Source of the DNA: Setoptus koraiensis
Lineage: Eukaryota > Arthropoda
Length of the DNA stretch: 64,000 bases
Assembly (NCBI GenBank): GCA_048013815.1
Contig: CM106586.1
Span: forward strand, 13,392,001 to 13,456,000
Direction: 5' to 3'
The position numbers and the translations under genes are program-made. Under the pieces are notes generated by a model, which did not search any database, had not been told where the DNA came from, and saw nothing but the letters and a program-made list of their open reading frames with translations. Positions 60,667-64,000 of the stretch are shown piece after piece. Position 1 is the stretch's first letter. Each line of letters begins with the position of its first letter.

Positions 60667-61919
60667 ATACACAGTGGCGGCGAGAACATTGTAGCGACAA
60701 GTGCAGCGGGCAGCCTGTCTTGTTGTTTGCACGTCGCGCCCATCGGCAAACGGCCAACGGCAAACGGATTCATATTAATATAATATTAATCAAACTCCAC
60801 ATGTATCCAGCATCTAGGCACCATGTCAGTGCCAGTCACACACACACACACACAGACTGAATCTTGGCCGGTTACGTAAGTAGCCGTTGTTTGTATTAGT
60901 GTGTTTGTGCAGTGTTGATTTTAGACTCACTGCAAACGCGATTTGTTTGGCTTATTCAATATGTTTTGCGTTCGCTTGTTGGCGTCAGCTTAGCCAGTCA
61001 GATTAACAGTGTGACTGTTGCCATCTCTCTGTCTGCTTTCTTCCATTTTCGTCTCAAATGCCACAACAAATGCTCGCAAACTAAACTGATTCGCCCACGC
61101 CAAAAAGTGAGCGACTTTGTGTGGGCGATGGCCCCAAAAATCACCTATTTTTGTGCGGCGAGGACCCGCCAGGCGGCAGCCATTTAAGCGAGGCCGCAGC
61201 GCGATTGTGCCGCTCAACAACCAACAACAAGCTCCAGATTATATCTTAATGCATTATATCGCACAAACAAAAACAACAATCTCATGTTCGGATGCAAATG
61301 AATTAATCTTGACACACAAAATAACTTTGCAATAGCAACAAACATGCAACTTCGCTTGAGCTCACCATCAAACTAAATATAAACTATTATGTAAACTCAC
61401 CATTGTAAGTGCTCCAATTAGTTGTCACCTCACAGCACCACATGGCGTTATAATGAAATGATGATGCAAATGGATGTGTGCCCAAATTGACTCTGTTTCA
61501 ACACTTTCGCTTGAACACTAGATCACTTGAGAGCAGAGGTCATTCATTAAGTCAACTGCTCTCGTCTAATATACATGTATGTATACATGTATATATGTAG
61601 AGGCACATTTGTTGTGCATTTATTTTCATTTGACGGCAACTCGCAAACGACGATTGTTGCCATTGAGTGACTGTCACTGAATTATTCGCATCATTTGCAT
61701 CAAATCAAGTTAGATTTGTCGTGCGAGGTCGCGACAAGCGCAACTTGTCTAGCGCGTTGACGTAACTTTGGTTTAGGCACCAGCTAACTAACAGCTTAAA
61801 CACCCAGGGCGTGGATACATTATTAATGAGGCCGCAATAAATTTTCGTTGTGCTTTTTTCAATTCGTTTCTCGCTTGTAACCAGCTTGTATGGTGCCGAC
61901 TGTCTCTGTCTGCCTCTCA

Positions 61920-61921
<2 letters not shown>

Positions 61922-61951
<30 letters not shown>
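61922..61951. repeat. (CT)n microsatellite
   Basis: Pure CT run ending in CACAG. Confidence 0.95.
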
Positions 61952-61954
<3 letters not shown>

Positions 61955-64000
61955 GTCTGTGTCGATACAAGTTGGGCCGGGGCAAATTATATATGCATTG
62001 TATGTATTTATGCACGCTTGTTACTCGTGCAAAATGGATTCAGATATTCGCGCGGCTATTGCAAGTGAGCGGCGAGCGGGGCCAGGCAATGCCAACTATC
62101 ATTCGACTCCCTATCCGTTGTCTGGCGTGATGTTTCGTACTGGGCCCATTCTATCAACATCAGCAATCGAACCCATTGGGCTCAAAGGGGCGCCTGCCCT
62201 AACAAGTGGCCCCGCCAACAATAAAGACTCGACGTGGTGTGCAGCCGTGGGGCCAAGACCAATTTTGGGAGAATGGTCACAATCATATTATATTGCTCTC
62301 CAGTGGTGGATTTGATAGCCACAGCAACTTGGCCAGGGATAGAGTGACTCGTTAGCGAGAGCACTCTTGTGTCACACATTCTCTCTCTCTCACTCTATGT
62401 TTGCCGATATCCATCCCACTTAATGGTGGCCCCTTTGAGCTCTTTGTTAGGGCGTCCATCTAATGATGATCCAGCGATTCTTTTAGGCAAAACTTGCCGG
62501 CAGCCGCAATAGTGGTCGTCGTTAATGTCGCCATTGCTGCGTGGTTGTTGTTAAATCATTACGCAAGTGTATGCCACTGATGTGTCTTGCTGATGATCGT
62601 GGCGCCTTTTTACAATAAAACAGTCATAATAATATAGGTGACGTACATGGCAATAATCATATACAACAACAACGACAAGTACATGTTTATACTATCGGCT
62701 AGACAATGATAACTTGAAGTGGTTGTTGTGGGCCCGCCAACTACACTAACTGTATTTAACCAGCTTATCTACACTCATTACTGATTGTATTATTCAGCGT
62801 GTTTGCAGCTCGCAATGATCACATAACTGAACTCTTCTAATGAATAGATACATATATGCACATTTATGTGTATGATTATAACCGGCCCCATGCAATCATT
62901 GTTTGTGACTTTGGTTGGCTGGCTGGCTGGCTGACTGGCCGCTGGCCCGCTGACCAGAGCCATAGATCAAATCTCGAACATACATACATCATCGCTTGAC
63001 ACGTTACTGTTGCTGTTGCGGTTATTGTTGTGGCTGGTGGTTGTATAAATCGTAATAGATGTCGTGTGTAACTATGTGTATGTATAGCGACCTTGAATTA
63101 GTTGCCAAATCTCCCTCATTGCGCTATTGTGTGGTCACGCATGGCTAAAATATTATGGCCGACAACGCAATAGCTGCAAAACACACACACACATAGAAAT
63201 TAATGATCATCGATACTATTGAAAGCGGCTGTGTGCATAGGTTAGCTGCTGGCTTGCCGGCTTGGGGCCCATTTCAGCATCAGTTAATCATATTGAACTG
63301 TTTCGCGCCAAAACCAACTAGCTCGCGTTCTCTTATTAGCAAAGGTACCATGACAAACAACAGCGACAACAACAAAATATATTGTGTGTGCCCGCGATAA
63401 TGGTCACATCATTTCCTTGTTCACTACTATCTAACGTCGCCACTCATTCATGATCTGTAATGTATTCATGGCATCACCTAGGCACCGCCAGACAACGTAA
63501 TCATCATCATCATCATCATCATTACATAACCGACATTGTTGCATGCTTATGAGTCACTACACACCATGTAGTGACATTTATTGGCTAGATGATTTCGATC
63601 AACAGAAATACTCATCGCAATAACCATGTGTATGTGCTCTGGAAGTACTTTGCGTGAGCGGCTTGAGAAGACCCAAGTAATAATGATAATATTCTGGCGA
63701 CAAAAGCATTGCCAGCATCCCCTGCATCGTGAGCAGATGATCCACTATGCAAAATACTTGTCTGGCGAATATGACGACTTGCTTATACACCTAAACTCAC
63801 TGGCAACTGGCTGTGCAATAAGCCCATTGATAGTCGCTTGTGTAGCTTCGAGCCAACCACGTACACTAGCCACTTCACTAAGCCTCTTGTTTGTGTTCCG
63901 TACACAAATTATAAAATACGCAAATAAGAGGATCAACCGAGCTAATCCATAATTCAACCATAACCAATGTCACTAGGCTATGCGTGAAAGAGAGAGAGAG

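Larger units (their letters stand above)
59915..64000. other. Probable large intron or intergenic tail after the 59.2 kb exon
   Basis: No further exon could be assigned. The stretch holds GT (60170-60187), GTT/GCT triplets (60317-60428), a CA run (60837-60853), a CT run (61922-61951), GGCT repeats (62917-62932), an ATC run (63500-63522) and a terminal GA run (63989-64000). A TATATAAATAG box is at 60656. Several short open frames (for example 60912-61187 and 63626-63952) show no recognisable domain. Confidence 0.5.

Noticed and set aside
1..64000. tRNA or rRNA genes and CRISPR arrays
   Set aside because: I looked for tRNA B-box-like GGTTCGANNCC and long conserved rRNA words and saw none that fold convincingly. 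Tandem repeats here lack unique spacers, so none is a CRISPR array.

Overview
This is a 64 kb piece of a metazoan nuclear genome, not prokaryotic and not organellar. The evidence is a seven-transmembrane neurotransmitter receptor, an ER acyltransferase, consensus GT..AG splice signals, abundant simple-sequence DNA and very low gene density. The receptor resembles the protostome B-type (GAR-2-like) muscarinic class, so the source is probably a protostome. An arthropod, perhaps a chelicerate or mite, would fit, but the sequence alone does not settle it. Most comparisons with protein families are from memory, because no search could be run.

Layout. Positions 1-34,960 hold no gene I can support. 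They contain GC-rich intergenic or large-intron sequence full of GGGCCC and GGCGCC palindromes, micro- and minisatellites, and one compositionally different block (about 2.2-7.1 kb) that looks like an old, decayed insertion. Positions 34,960-45,560 are the genic core. A very large muscarinic-type receptor lies on the + strand, with an open coding exon of about 7.7 kb ending at 43,684. A diacylglycerol O-acyltransferase 1 (DGAT1) gene lies on the - strand (43,947-45,503), read convergently, with only 262 bp between the two stop codons. Each probably has upstream non-coding or short coding exons, because good splice acceptors lie just before the coding blocks.

Positions 46,100-53,400 are again repeat-rich non-coding DNA. 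Positions 53,427-55,400 hold a poorly preserved coding-like block, partly bracketed by a direct repeat of about 110 bp and carrying apparent frameshifts. At 59,243-59,914 there is a convincing first coding exon with a polyglutamine run, a signal-peptide-like helix and a consensus splice donor; its downstream exons are not identified. The rest, to 64,000, is intronic or intergenic.

The receptor (acetylcholine sensing at the plasma membrane) and DGAT1 (triacylglycerol synthesis in the ER) have no evident functional link. Their closeness looks like chance neighbourhood. The most unusual biology is the receptor itself: an ectodomain of about 1,060 residues and a third cytoplasmic loop of about 1,200 residues, both mostly low-complexity, around a normal 7TM core whose ligand pocket and DRY motif differ from vertebrate muscarinic receptors.
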